A stretch of DNA of 46,070 bases from Bacteroidales bacterium (lineage in GTDB: Bacteria; Bacteroidota; Bacteroidia; Bacteroidales; Bacteroidaceae). The stretch's first letter is position 1. Every line of letters begins with the position of its first letter. This document shows positions 29,645 to 37,863 of this stretch, in pieces. The position numbers were made by a program, and so were the translations under genes. The stretch is from contig JAQXZK010000122.1 in assembly GCA_029227175.1 (NCBI GenBank), positions 1-46,070 on the forward strand. Reading direction: 5' to 3'. Below the pieces are notes generated by a model, which was not told the DNA's origin, did not search any database, and saw only the letters and a list, made by a program, of their open reading frames with translations.

Positions 29645-31774
29645 ATGACAAGAAACAAATTACTCGCCACTATCATTCTGCTGGCACTCATCGCTATTCC
29701 ATTTTATATTATGAACAACTCATCTGAAATCAATCCGTTTTTTGAGCCATTTGACACTCCACACGGTACTGTCCCATTTGATAAAATCAAGAACGAACAT
29801 TTCGAGCCTGCCATTTTGGAAGGCATACGTCAGCACGATGCAGAAATCAAGGCCATCATTGACTGTCCGGATGCACCTACATTTTCCAACACCATCATTC
29901 CACTTGAAAACTCGGGGAAACTACTCGATAAGGTAAATGCAGTGTTCGGCAACCTGCAGAGTGCCGAAACAAATGATGAGCTTCAACAGTTGGCACAAAA
30001 ACTGTCTCCAATACTGAGCGAGCACAGTAACAACATCATATTAAACGAGAATTTGTTTAAGCGCATCAAAGCTGTATATGATAATCAGGCAAACGAAAAT
30101 CTCAACCAAGAGCAAAAGGAACTGCTGGCAAAAACATACGACGCATTTAGCAGGAATGGAGCCAATCTTCAAGGAGAAGCCAAAGAGCGTTTTCGCGCCA
30201 TCAAGCAAGAGTTGAGCCTCCTCACCCTGAAGTTCAGCGAGAACAATCTGAATGCTACCAATGAGTACCAATTGAATATTACCAACGAAAAGGACCTGGA
30301 AGGGTTGCCACAGACCGTCATCGATGCAGCAGCCGAAACGGCTAAGGAAACAGGCACAGAAGGCTGGGTCTTCACCCTTCAGTACCCGAGTATGTCTCCT
30401 TTCATGACCTATGCCAAGAACCGGGAACTCCGCAAGACGCTCTACATGGCCAGCAACACAAAATGTGCTGATGGAAGCAAGAATGACAACAAGGACATTG
30501 TGTCCAAGATTGTAAACCTGCGCATGGAACTGGCACAGTTACTCGGTTACGACAATTACGCCGCATACGTGCTACAGAACCGGATGGCACAGAATTATGA
30601 CAATGTAAACAATATGTTGCAACAGATGCTCGTAGCCTATACACCCGAAGCACACAAGGAGGTAGCCGAAATCGAAGCTATAGCCAAAGAAGAGATGGGG
30701 CCAGACTTCAAACTCATGCCCTGGGACTTTGGCTATTACAGTCATAAGTTAAAAGAACGGAAATATAACATCGACGATGAATTGCTCCGCCCATACTTTG
30801 AACTTGAGCAGGTAAAAGCAGGAATCTTTGGACTGGCAGAGAGACTTTATGGCATATCCTTTAAACCAGCAAACAACATCCCCGTATACCACAAGGATGT
30901 GACAGCCTACGAAGTATTTGACAAGGACGGCTCGTTTCTGGCTGTTCTCTATACCGACTTCCACCCACGTGCAGGAAAACGAGCAGGCGCATGGATGACC
31001 AGCTACAAAGAACAATGGATTGACGAAGAGACCCATGAAAACAGCCGCCCGCACGTGTCCATCGTCATGAACTTTACCAAGCCAACAGCCGATAAGCCGT
31101 CTCTATTGACATTATACGAAGTTGAGACATTTATACACGAGTTTGGGCATAGCCTTCACGGTATGTTTGCAAACTCAACCTACAAAAGCCTCAGCGGAAC
31201 TAACGTATACTGGGATTTTGTGGAACTCCCATCACAAATCATGGAGAACTTTGTGACTGAAAAGGAATTTCTGAGAACCTTTGCCAAGCATTACCAAACG
31301 GGTGAAGCCATCCCCGACGAACTTATTGACCGCATACAAAAAGCACGCAACTTCAACGTGGCCTACCAGTGTTTACGCCAGCTCAGTTTCGGCCTGTTGG
31401 ACATGGCTTGGTACACACGCAACACACCGTTCTCCGGTGACGTTGAAGCCTACGAGAAAGAAGCCTGGAAAGCGGCTCAACTGCTTCCTGCAGTTGATGG
31501 CACCTGTATGAGCGTACAGTTCTCACACATCTTTGCGGGAGGATATGCAGCCGGCTACTATAGTTACAAATGGGCTGAGATACTGGATGCTGACGCATTT
31601 GCTCTCTTCCAAGAAACCGGCATATTCAACCCTGAAACTGCAGCCTCTTTCCGTGAAAACATACTGTCAAAAGGGTCTACCGAACACCCGATGGTATTAT
31701 ATAAACGCTTCAGAGGTCAGGAACCGAGCATAGACGCCATTCTCCAAAGAGACGGAATCTCAAAAACATTGTAA
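29645..31774 (+). CDS. dcp: M3-family peptidyl-dipeptidase (Dcp-like)
   Basis: A 709-residue zinc metallopeptidase of family M3. The N-terminal hydrophobic segment (about residues 7-24) suggests export or membrane anchoring. The zinc motif HEFGH is at residues 498-502 in FIHEFGHSLHGMF, and the third zinc ligand glutamate probably follows in DFVELPSQIMENF. Bacterial Dcp enzymes remove C-terminal dipeptides from peptides in the periplasm or cytoplasm. The C-terminal region (HIFAGGYAAGYYSYKWAEI) is typical of the family. A 10-base gap leads to the next lipoprotein gene, suggesting co-transcription. Confidence 0.92.
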   Translation: MTRNKLLATIILLALIAIPFYIMNNSSEINPFFEPFDTPHGTVPFDKIKNEHFEPAILEGIRQHDAEIKAIIDCPDAPTFSNTIIPLENSGKLLDKVNAVFGNLQSAETNDELQQLAQKLSPILSEHSNNIILNENLFKRIKAVYDNQANENLNQEQKELLAKTYDAFSRNGANLQGEAKERFRAIKQELSLLTLKFSENNLNATNEYQLNITNEKDLEGLPQTVIDAAAETAKETGTEGWVFTLQYPSMSPFMTYAKNRELRKTLYMASNTKCADGSKNDNKDIVSKIVNLRMELAQLLGYDNYAAYVLQNRMAQNYDNVNNMLQQMLVAYTPEAHKEVAEIEAIAKEEMGPDFKLMPWDFGYYSHKLKERKYNIDDELLRPYFELEQVKAGIFGLAERLYGISFKPANNIPVYHKDVTAYEVFDKDGSFLAVLYTDFHPRAGKRAGAWMTSYKEQWIDEETHENSRPHVSIVMNFTKPTADKPSLLTLYEVETFIHEFGHSLHGMFANSTYKSLSGTNVYWDFVELPSQIMENFVTEKEFLRTFAKHYQTGEAIPDELIDRIQKARNFNVAYQCLRQLSFGLLDMAWYTRNTPFSGDVEAYEKEAWKAAQLLPAVDGTCMSVQFSHIFAGGYAAGYYSYKWAEILDADAFALFQETGIFNPETAASFRENILSKGSTEHPMVLYKRFRGQEPSIDAILQRDGISKTL

Positions 31775-31784
31775 GGCATATTAC

Positions 31785-32297
31785 ATGAAGACGATCAGAA
31801 CACTCATGATGTGCATCATCGCCATTTGCAGTATAAGCTGCAACAACAATGACGATGTCGAGTCCATCTTCACGGACAAGAGATGGAACCTGTCATTCAT
31901 TGCCAGCGAGGGTTCATACAAGCAATATAACTTTTGGGGTGGCGAAATGAATGGTTCGAACATCAAATTCGCCAACAGCATGAATGCACTGAAAAATACA
32001 GGAAATTTCTTTGTCGAGTTTACAGGGACAATCAACAACCGAACAATCAGTGGGACTTTCTCGGGCAAAGGAATCTCCGGAGTCATCAATGGAAAATGGA
32101 CGGCCAACTCAGAAACCCGCGAGATGTCAACAAGTGGGACGAGTGTCTCAAACTCAGAAAGCGACGTACTGGCAGCAGCCTTTATACAAGGGTTGAACAA
32201 CGCCATCAGATACGAAGGAGATGAAAATAATCTCTTCATCTACTATAAAGATAAAGATGGCTCTGTGAAATTCATGGGGCTCGTTGTCAAGAACTAA
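31785..32297 (+). CDS. Small lipoprotein, DUF4847-like
   Basis: A 170-residue lipoprotein. A leader of hydrophobic residues ends in SISC with Cys19, then NNNDDVES, which fits surface export. The remainder is beta-rich with Gly/Ser/Thr (GTINNRTISGTFSGKGISGVI), resembling a small lipocalin-like or META-like barrel. I associate it with the DUF4847 group from its position between an M3 peptidase and dCMP deaminase, but that is from memory of gene order. The function is unknown. The gaps of 10 and 12 bases to its neighbours suggest an operon. Confidence 0.6.
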   Translation: MKTIRTLMMCIIAICSISCNNNDDVESIFTDKRWNLSFIASEGSYKQYNFWGGEMNGSNIKFANSMNALKNTGNFFVEFTGTINNRTISGTFSGKGISGVINGKWTANSETREMSTSGTSVSNSESDVLAAAFIQGLNNAIRYEGDENNLFIYYKDKDGSVKFMGLVVKN

Positions 32298-32309
32298 GAG
32301 TTACACACC

Positions 32310-32756
32310 ATGACTGACCAAGACGAAAAACAGTTATTACTCGATAAACGATACATGAAGATGGCCGAAATTTGGTCAGAGAATTCCTATTGTCAGAGAC
32401 GAAAAGTAGGTGCACTCATCGTAAAAGACAAAATGATCATCTCTGACGGATACAATGGTACACCTTCGGGATTTGAGAATGTATGTGAAGACGAACATTA
32501 CGTAACCAAACCCTACGTACTACATGCTGAAGCCAATGCCATCACCAAGATTGCCAGAAGCAGTAACAGTAGCGACGGGGCCACGATGTACGTAACAGCA
32601 TCCCCATGCATAGAATGTGCCAAACTCATCATTCAAGCAGGTGTAAAGCGCGTCGTATACGGAGAGAAATACCGACTGGAAGATGGACTCGAACTACTGA
32701 GGCGGGCCCATATTGAAGTTACTTTTATTGACAAACAAATATTGAGTGAGAAATAA
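32310..32756 (+). CDS. dCMP/deoxycytidylate-type deaminase
   Basis: A 148-residue zinc-dependent deaminase that converts dCMP to dUMP, feeding thymidylate synthesis. Zinc ligands are visible: His72 and catalytic Glu74 in HAEANA, and Cys100 and Cys103 in SPCIECAK. Family features SYCQRRKVGALIV and GYNGTPSGF are present. The GYNG..G-F loop favours dCMP deaminase over cytidine deaminase or tRNA adenosine deaminase. The S41 protease gene starts one base after its stop. Confidence 0.9.
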   Translation: MTDQDEKQLLLDKRYMKMAEIWSENSYCQRRKVGALIVKDKMIISDGYNGTPSGFENVCEDEHYVTKPYVLHAEANAITKIARSSNSSDGATMYVTASPCIECAKLIIQAGVKRVVYGEKYRLEDGLELLRRAHIEVTFIDKQILSEK

Positions 32757-32757
32757 G

Positions 32758-34410
32758 ATGAAAGATTCAACGACAAAGAAATTCCTGCCACTGATTATCG
32801 CAATCAGCATTGTACTTGGCATCATCATAGGAAATTTCTATTCTAAACAATATACTGGTAGTCCATCAGGCATCGTTGGAGGTTCATCCAACAAGTTAAA
32901 CACACTACTACGCGTTATCGACGACCAGTATGTAGACACGGTCAATATAAACAACCTTGTAGAAAAAGCGATGCCACAGGTTCTGGCAGGACTCGACCCA
33001 CATTCTGTGTATATCCCAGCCAAAGACCTGGAAGACGTTAATTCTGAACTGGAAGGTAGCTTTAGCGGTATTGGCGTTCAGTTCACCATCCAGCAGGACA
33101 CCGTACACATCAACTCTGTTATTCCCGGAGGTCCCTCCGAGAAAGTGGGAATCATGGCCGGCGACAGAATCATTAAAGTAAACGACAGTTTGTTTGTCGG
33201 GAAGAGCCTTAACAATGATAAGGTTATGAAAACCCTCAAGGGGCCTAAGGGAACTGAGGTAAAGATCTCTATCAAGCGCCAGACTGAGACCGACCTACTC
33301 GACTTTATTATCGAAAGAGGAGATATCCCCACGAACACTATTGAGGCAGCCTATATGATAACCAATGATTTCGGTTATATCCAAATAAGTAAGTTCGGTC
33401 GTACCACACACTTCGAGTTACTTAACGCAATAGCCAAGTTGAGTTACAAAAACTGCAAAGGACTGATTATCGACTTACGCGAGAATACCGGCGGATACAT
33501 GGAGGCTGCCATCAGAATGGTAAACGAATTCCTCCCCGAAGGGCAACTCATCGTGTATGCACAAGGTAAGCACTATGCCCTTGACCGTCACTTTGCCAAT
33601 GGGGGCGGAAACTGTCAGGACCTGCCATTGGTGGTCCTTATTGACGAAGTATCTGCTTCTGCAAGCGAGATATTTGCCGGAGCAATCCAAGACAATGACA
33701 GAGGCACGATTGTAGGTCGACGCTCATTTGGCAAAGGTCTCGTACAACAACCTATCCAGTTTAGCGACGGTTCTGCCATACGACTCACGATTGCACGATA
33801 CTACACCCCATCCGGCCGCTGCATACAGCGACCCTATGAAATTGGCAAAGAGGAACAGTACGAATTAGATTGGGTCATGCGTTACGAACACGGCGAGTAT
33901 TTTAACAAGGATAGCATCAAACTGGACGAAACACAGAAATATGAAACTGCAGGAGGACGTACCGTCTACGGAGGCGGAGGAATCATGCCTGACATCTTCG
34001 TTCCACAAGATACACTCGGAGTTACGTCATACCTCATAGAAGTCAGTAAAAAAGGTCTGCTTCTGCAATATAGTTTCCTCTATACAGACAACAACCGCCA
34101 AAAACTCATGAAATATGAGAACGGAGAATCTTTGTTGGCATATCTAAAATCACAGCACGTTCTTGAGCAGTTCCTCGCCTTTGCCGACAAGAAAGGTGTA
34201 AAGCGTAGGAACATCCTCATCCACAAGTCACAGGATTTACTTGAACGCTATCTGTACGGAAACATCATCTACAACATGCTTGGCCGAGAGGAACACATCC
34301 GCTTCATCAATAAAGCAGACGAAACCGTCCAAAAAGCCTTAGAAGTCTTGAAGAACGGAGAGGCCTTTCCGACCATTCCCCAAACGAACCCAAACCAGTC
34401 CGAATCGTGA
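32758..34410 (+). CDS. S41-family C-terminal processing protease (CtpA-like)
   Basis: A 550-residue serine protease. An N-terminal signal or anchor (about residues 8-26, FLPLIIAISIVLGIIIGNF) is followed by a PDZ domain (about 75-165, VIPGGPSEKVGIMAGDRIIKV). The S41 catalytic core follows, with the Ser in DEVSASASEIFAG and the Lys in GRRSFGKGLVQQP. It acts in the periplasm, cleaving proteins near exposed C termini. I take the ATG at 32758, because an ATG 12 bases upstream lies inside the deaminase gene. The stop overlaps the next gene's GTG start by four bases (GTGA). Confidence 0.92.
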   Translation: MKDSTTKKFLPLIIAISIVLGIIIGNFYSKQYTGSPSGIVGGSSNKLNTLLRVIDDQYVDTVNINNLVEKAMPQVLAGLDPHSVYIPAKDLEDVNSELEGSFSGIGVQFTIQQDTVHINSVIPGGPSEKVGIMAGDRIIKVNDSLFVGKSLNNDKVMKTLKGPKGTEVKISIKRQTETDLLDFIIERGDIPTNTIEAAYMITNDFGYIQISKFGRTTHFELLNAIAKLSYKNCKGLIIDLRENTGGYMEAAIRMVNEFLPEGQLIVYAQGKHYALDRHFANGGGNCQDLPLVVLIDEVSASASEIFAGAIQDNDRGTIVGRRSFGKGLVQQPIQFSDGSAIRLTIARYYTPSGRCIQRPYEIGKEEQYELDWVMRYEHGEYFNKDSIKLDETQKYETAGGRTVYGGGGIMPDIFVPQDTLGVTSYLIEVSKKGLLLQYSFLYTDNNRQKLMKYENGESLLAYLKSQHVLEQFLAFADKKGVKRRNILIHKSQDLLERYLYGNIIYNMLGREEHIRFINKADETVQKALEVLKNGEAFPTIPQTNPNQSES

Positions 34411-34940
34411 CAAACAAGCAGGAGTTAAGAAGCTTAATTAAAAACATTAAAAAGACATTTGAAGAGAAACAGTTACAGGCTTTTTCTCTTCAAATTTGCC
34501 ACGAATTGTATCTGTCTGAACACTTTCATTCAGCCAGCACAATTCTCCTATATCATGCTCTTCCTGACGAACCAGACACCACACCCATCTTAAAGGAGTG
34601 GAGCAATAAAAAAAAATTGCTCCTACCGGCAGTCGTTGGCAATGGACTTGAACTGAGACGTTACCGCTCCGATTCTGAACTACGACAAGGAGCATTTGGA
34701 ATCCAGGAACCCACAGGTGAGGTCTTTTCCCGATACGATGAGATCGATTTGGCCATCATCCCTGGAGTAGCGTTCACCAACCAAGGCAAGCGGCTGGGAC
34801 GTGGAAAAGGATATTACGACAGGCTACTCCCCCAGTTAAACAAAGCATACAAGATTGGAATTTGTTTTCCTTTCCAAATTGTTGATGACATTCCCATAGA
34901 AGAACACGATGTCGTTATGGATAACATTCTTTCCGTCTAA
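34407..34940 (+). CDS. 5-formyltetrahydrofolate cyclo-ligase
   Basis: A 177-residue enzyme that converts 5-formyl-THF to 5,10-methenyl-THF at the expense of ATP. The family motif GRGKGYYDRLLP is present near residue 133, and ILLYHALPDEPDT near 47 matches the substrate region. The start is GTG at 34407, overlapping the protease stop. It ends the plus-strand run of dCMP deaminase, protease and folate enzyme; the first and last are linked through one-carbon and thymidylate metabolism. Confidence 0.92.
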   Translation: MTNKQELRSLIKNIKKTFEEKQLQAFSLQICHELYLSEHFHSASTILLYHALPDEPDTTPILKEWSNKKKLLLPAVVGNGLELRRYRSDSELRQGAFGIQEPTGEVFSRYDEIDLAIIPGVAFTNQGKRLGRGKGYYDRLLPQLNKAYKIGICFPFQIVDDIPIEEHDVVMDNILSV

Positions 34941-34942
34941 CC

Positions 34943-35006
34943 TAAGCACCTAACTCGAGAACGAGAAGAGGACCTTTGAACGTCCTCAAAGAACGACTTG
35001 GGCTTA
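34943..35006. terminator. Stem-loop between convergent genes
   Basis: An imperfect long hairpin with outer TAAGC...GCTTA and inner GAGGAC...GTCCTC separates the folate ligase gene from the DUF721 gene. It has no T tract on either side, so a terminator role is tentative. Confidence 0.35.
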
Positions 35007-35294
35007 ACAAAACACTACATCCGTAATAACATTGGCACCAACAGCACCATTCAGTTTACAAACAACAACCTGGCGACCCATTGACAATTCCTGCCGAAGT
35101 ACCGACGAGTTTAAATAAACATACAAAACCTGATTTTTGATGAATAACTCCCTCGTATACCTGGCTATCATAGGCCCCATTACTTTTGGCCACGAGTCGA
35201 TAAGCCTACGCTCATTCAACGGCGTTTCCAGACCTTCTTCGCGCAAGTAACGATTGAGCAGTACAGCAATAGATTGAGCTTCAGTTCGTTTCAT
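35004..35294 (-). CDS. DUF721/DciA-like protein
   Basis: A 96-residue protein of the DUF721 family. Visible are IDSWPKVMGPMIARYTREL near residue 28 and the KNQVLYVYLNSSVLRQELSM beta-strand/helix pattern. In other bacteria DciA, of this family, loads the replicative helicase DnaB. It overlaps the end of recF by 14 bases, so it is co-translated with another replication/repair gene. Whether this short version acts as a helicase loader is inference. Confidence 0.8.
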   Translation of the reverse strand: MKRTEAQSIAVLLNRYLREEGLETPLNERRLIDSWPKVMGPMIARYTRELFIKNQVLYVYLNSSVLRQELSMGRQVVVCKLNGAVGANVITDVVFC

Positions 35295-36387
35295 CCGTTT
35301 GATTAATTATTCCGTCGTGCACATCAAACATTCGATACTCACCACCTATACGATGAAGGATATTGTCCAAGTGCTTCCTATTGGTGTCTGTTATGAAAAT
35401 CTGACCGAAACGATCTCCCTCCACAAGTTTGATAATTTCCTCAACACGCACAGAATCTAATTTGTCGAAGATGTCATCAAGCATAAGAATCGGCGTCGTG
35501 CCCGTACGCTTCAAGAAATCAAACTGAGCCAATTTTAATGCTACCAAGTAAGTTTTGTTTTGCCCCTGCGAACCTTCCTTCTTCATCAAATATTCGCCCA
35601 ACATCATACTCAGCTCATCTTTATGAATGCCATGTAGGGAATAGCCCATTATTTTATCCTTTTCACGGCTATTTCTGATCACTTCCAGTAAATTACCAGA
35701 CTGAGCATGGGACTCATATCTCAAAGAGACCACCTCCTTATTTTGAGAAATCCAAGCATAATATGCCTGAAAGATTGGAATAAATTCATGTATAAAAGAG
35801 AAGCGCTTTTGATAGACAAACATGCCGGCTTGAGCCATCACATCCTCCCAGATGTCAAACATAGAATCATCAATCGAAGCATCTAACTTCAACATCGAAT
35901 TACGCTGCAACAATGCCTTATTATATCGCATTAACGCATCCAAATATTCCCTATCATATTGCGAAATGACCATATCCATGAATCGACGGCGTTCCTCACT
36001 TCCACCCGTCATCAATATGGAATCGTTAGGAGATACCATCACCGCAGGAATAAAACCGATATGGTCGGCCAACTTCTGATATTCTTTTTTGTTTCGCTTA
36101 AACTGCTTCCTGGACCGACGCTTCATGCCACAATAAATCTCCTCCTGAGAGCCATCCGTCTGCTCGTAAATACCCTGAATGACAAAAAAATCAGAATCAT
36201 GCCGTATGTTTTGTGAATCAATCGGATTCGTTGCACTTTTACAGAACGACAAAAAATAAATCGCATCAAGCAGATTTGTTTTTCCCATTCCATTCTGACC
36301 AATGAAACAATTCAATTTGTTAGAAAAAAACAACTCGGCCTGCCCGATATTTTTATAATTCAGAATTGATATTTTTTTTAGTATCAT
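35281..36387 (-). CDS. recF: DNA replication and repair protein RecF
   Basis: A 368-residue SMC-like ATPase that promotes RecA loading at gapped DNA. Walker A is GQNGMGKTN at residues 30-38, the signature region contains GSQGQNKTYLVALKLAQ, and Walker B is ILMLDDIFDKLD. The C-terminal QIFITDTNRKHL is typical. A -7 box lies 24 bases upstream, and the gene diverges from the TPR gene. It has a normal length with no missing motifs. Confidence 0.95.
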   Translation of the reverse strand: MILKKISILNYKNIGQAELFFSNKLNCFIGQNGMGKTNLLDAIYFLSFCKSATNPIDSQNIRHDSDFFVIQGIYEQTDGSQEEIYCGMKRRSRKQFKRNKKEYQKLADHIGFIPAVMVSPNDSILMTGGSEERRRFMDMVISQYDREYLDALMRYNKALLQRNSMLKLDASIDDSMFDIWEDVMAQAGMFVYQKRFSFIHEFIPIFQAYYAWISQNKEVVSLRYESHAQSGNLLEVIRNSREKDKIMGYSLHGIHKDELSMMLGEYLMKKEGSQGQNKTYLVALKLAQFDFLKRTGTTPILMLDDIFDKLDSVRVEEIIKLVEGDRFGQIFITDTNRKHLDNILHRIGGEYRMFDVHDGIINQTDETN

Positions 36388-36410
36388 AAAATCCCTATTC
36401 AGAAACAGTG

Positions 36411-36418
36411 CAAAAATA
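36411..36418 (-). promoter_or_regulatory. -7 box for recF
   Basis: The minus strand reads TATTTTTG, an exact TAnnTTTG match 24 bases before the recF ATG. No -33 TTTG lies at the usual spacing. Confidence 0.5.
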
Positions 36419-36470
36419 GAAAGAAAATTGTGCTTTTATTTACTTATAATAAAAAAAGATGGAAAAGAAT

Positions 36471-36501
36471 TTCGCGTATATGTATAAAAAACGTACTTTT
36501 G
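36471..36501 (+). promoter_or_regulatory. Promoter for the TPR membrane protein
   Basis: TTCG (36471-36474), 19 bases, TACTTTTG (36494-36501): perfect -7 and one mismatch in -33. It lies 46 bases before the ATG at 36548. Confidence 0.62.
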
Positions 36502-36547
36502 CAGTCCTAATAACTTTAACACGTAAATTACAAAAGATATAATAAAA

Positions 36548-37228
36548 ATGGCACAGAACAAACAAGCTCAAGAAGCTGTCGTAGAAGAAGCAGTCAACAA
36601 AACTGAAGAATTCCTCATTCAAAACAAAAAAACTATTATTAGCGTCATCGTCGCGTTGATTGTCCTCGTGGGTGGAGTTGTTGCATACAAGTATCTCTAC
36701 GCTATCCCGCGCGAACACAAGGCTCAAGTTGCCCTTTTCCCAGGTGAGTCTTATTTTGAAAACGGAGACTACGAAACAGCACTCAATGGCGATAGTATAT
36801 CATTCAAAGGTCTATTGAACGTCTCAGATGAGTTCAGCGGTACAGATGCAGCAAATTTAGCCAATGCCTATGCTGGTCTTTGCCAAGCACACCTTGGCAA
36901 CTATGCTGAAGCCATCAAACTTCTCGATAAATTCAGCGGCAGTGATGCCATGGTAGCTCCAGCAATCAAAGCAGCTATCGGAAACTGCTATGCAGAGACA
37001 GAAAACTATGACAAGGCGACCTCATACCTCACCAAAGCAGCGAAAGAAGCAGACAGCAACACACTCAGTCCAATATGGCTGATGCAAGCCGGAGAAATCT
37101 TTGAAAAACAGCAAAAGTACGATGACGCAATCAAAGTCTACACAGAAATCAAAGATACTTATTTCCGCTCTTATCAGGCAATGAGCATCGACAAGTACAT
37201 TGACCGCGCAAAGATGCAAAAGAAATAA
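36548..37228 (+). CDS. TPR-containing membrane protein (YfgM-like architecture)
   Basis: A 226-residue protein. About 30 charged N-terminal residues precede a single membrane span (about 35-55, TIISVIVALIVLVGGVVAYKY), followed by tetratricopeptide-like helices (AYAGLCQAHLGNYAEAIKLL, IGNCYAETENYDKATSYL, KYDDAIKVY). The layout resembles the YfgM/ancillary SecYEG translocon proteins, anchored with TPRs in the periplasm; this relation is inferred from architecture. A promoter and terminator bracket it, so it is a single-gene unit. Confidence 0.82.
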   Translation: MAQNKQAQEAVVEEAVNKTEEFLIQNKKTIISVIVALIVLVGGVVAYKYLYAIPREHKAQVALFPGESYFENGDYETALNGDSISFKGLLNVSDEFSGTDAANLANAYAGLCQAHLGNYAEAIKLLDKFSGSDAMVAPAIKAAIGNCYAETENYDKATSYLTKAAKEADSNTLSPIWLMQAGEIFEKQQKYDDAIKVYTEIKDTYFRSYQAMSIDKYIDRAKMQKK

Positions 37229-37316
37229 AAGAAACTACCTGCAAAATAGACGGTGAGAATTCAAACCCCTCCCCATTGCAGCACATCTCCTGATTGAGAT
37301 CTTCAAAGAAAACACA

Positions 37317-37360
37317 TTCCCCTGCTAAGGCTTTTTCCAAGGCAGGGGATTAGTTTTTTT
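37317..37360 (+). terminator. Rho-independent terminator after the TPR gene
   Basis: A 7-bp GC-rich stem (CCCCTGC with GCAGGGG, extended by A/T pairs), a 16-base loop and a final run of seven T (37354-37360). It lies about 90 bases past the TPR stop; the intervening stretch holds no evident gene. Confidence 0.75.
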
Positions 37361-37390
37361 ACGATTCAAAACAAAAAAAAACACCAAAGA

Positions 37391-37421
37391 TTTGGAGTTA
37401 CAAAAAAAAAACGTACCTTTG
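37391..37421 (+). promoter_or_regulatory. Bacteroidota-type promoter of the tRNA pair
   Basis: TTTG (37391-37394), 19 bases, TACCTTTG (37414-37421): exact match in both boxes and spacing. It lies about 60 bases before tRNA-Tyr. Confidence 0.82.
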
Positions 37422-37482
37422 CACCGCAATTAGGAAAGAAACCGAATTCAAAAGTCATTTCTTTCAAAAAAAAAAAAGCAAA

Positions 37483-37568
37483 GGGTAGTTACCAGAGTGG
37501 CCAAATGGGGCAGACTGTAAATCTGCTGGCTTTCGCCTTCGGTGGTTCGAATCCATCACTACCCACCA
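37483..37568 (+). tRNA. tRNA-Tyr (anticodon GUA)
   Basis: The acceptor GGGTAGT pairs with ACTACCC. The anticodon stem GCAGA/TCTGC encloses loop CTGTAAA with anticodon GTA at 37517-37519. A long class II variable arm and T arm GGTGG-TTCGAAT-CCATC follow. CCA is encoded at 37566-37568. Confidence 0.97.
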
Positions 37569-37582
37569 CAAAATAGGGATTT

Positions 37583-37655
37583 GCGGAAGTAGCTCAGTTG
37601 ATAGAGCATTAGCCTTCCAAGCTGAGGGTCGCGGGTTTGAGCCCCGTCTTCCGCT
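37583..37655 (+). tRNA. tRNA-Gly (anticodon UCC)
   Basis: The acceptor GCGGAAG pairs with CTTCCGC. The anticodon stem TTAGC/GCTGA encloses loop CTTCCAA with anticodon TCC at 37616-37618. T arm GCGGG-TTTGAGC-CCCGT. The CCA end is not encoded, unlike the neighbouring tRNA-Tyr. It lies 14 bases downstream of tRNA-Tyr and is probably cut from the same transcript. Confidence 0.97.
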
Positions 37656-37657
37656 CT

Positions 37658-37688
37658 AAAGAAGAGGATTATCCTCTTCTTTTTTTTT
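37658..37688 (+). terminator. Terminator of the tRNA pair
   Basis: An 11-bp stem (AAAGAAGAGGA with TCCTCTTCTTT), a 3-base loop and a T run directly after tRNA-Gly. Confidence 0.88.
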
Positions 37689-37743
37689 ACAAAACCCGCA
37701 AAAATAAAATTCTGGGTCAGTAAAAAAAGGCTGACATATTACA

Positions 37744-37762
37744 GTCAATAAGAGTTATTGAC
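37744..37762. promoter_or_regulatory. Perfect 8-3-8 palindrome, operator-like
   Basis: GTCAATAA-GAG-TTATTGAC is a perfect dyad 100 bases upstream of the DUF5686-protein ATG and about 65 bases before its -7 box. It has no T tract. It could be a regulator-binding site. Confidence 0.4.
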
Positions 37763-37827
37763 CATTTTTAAGGAGATGTTTTATCTATATTCACTAATGC
37801 TTTGCCTTTTTTTTGGAAAAATAGCCG

Positions 37828-37835
37828 TAATTTTG
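37828..37835 (+). promoter_or_regulatory. -7 box for the DUF5686-protein operon
   Basis: TAATTTTG matches TAnnTTTG, 28 bases before the ATG at 37864. TTTG motifs occur 12 and 23 bases upstream, neither at the ideal 19. Confidence 0.5.
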
Positions 37836-37863
37836 CAGATATTTTATTGTATATCTACAGCAA

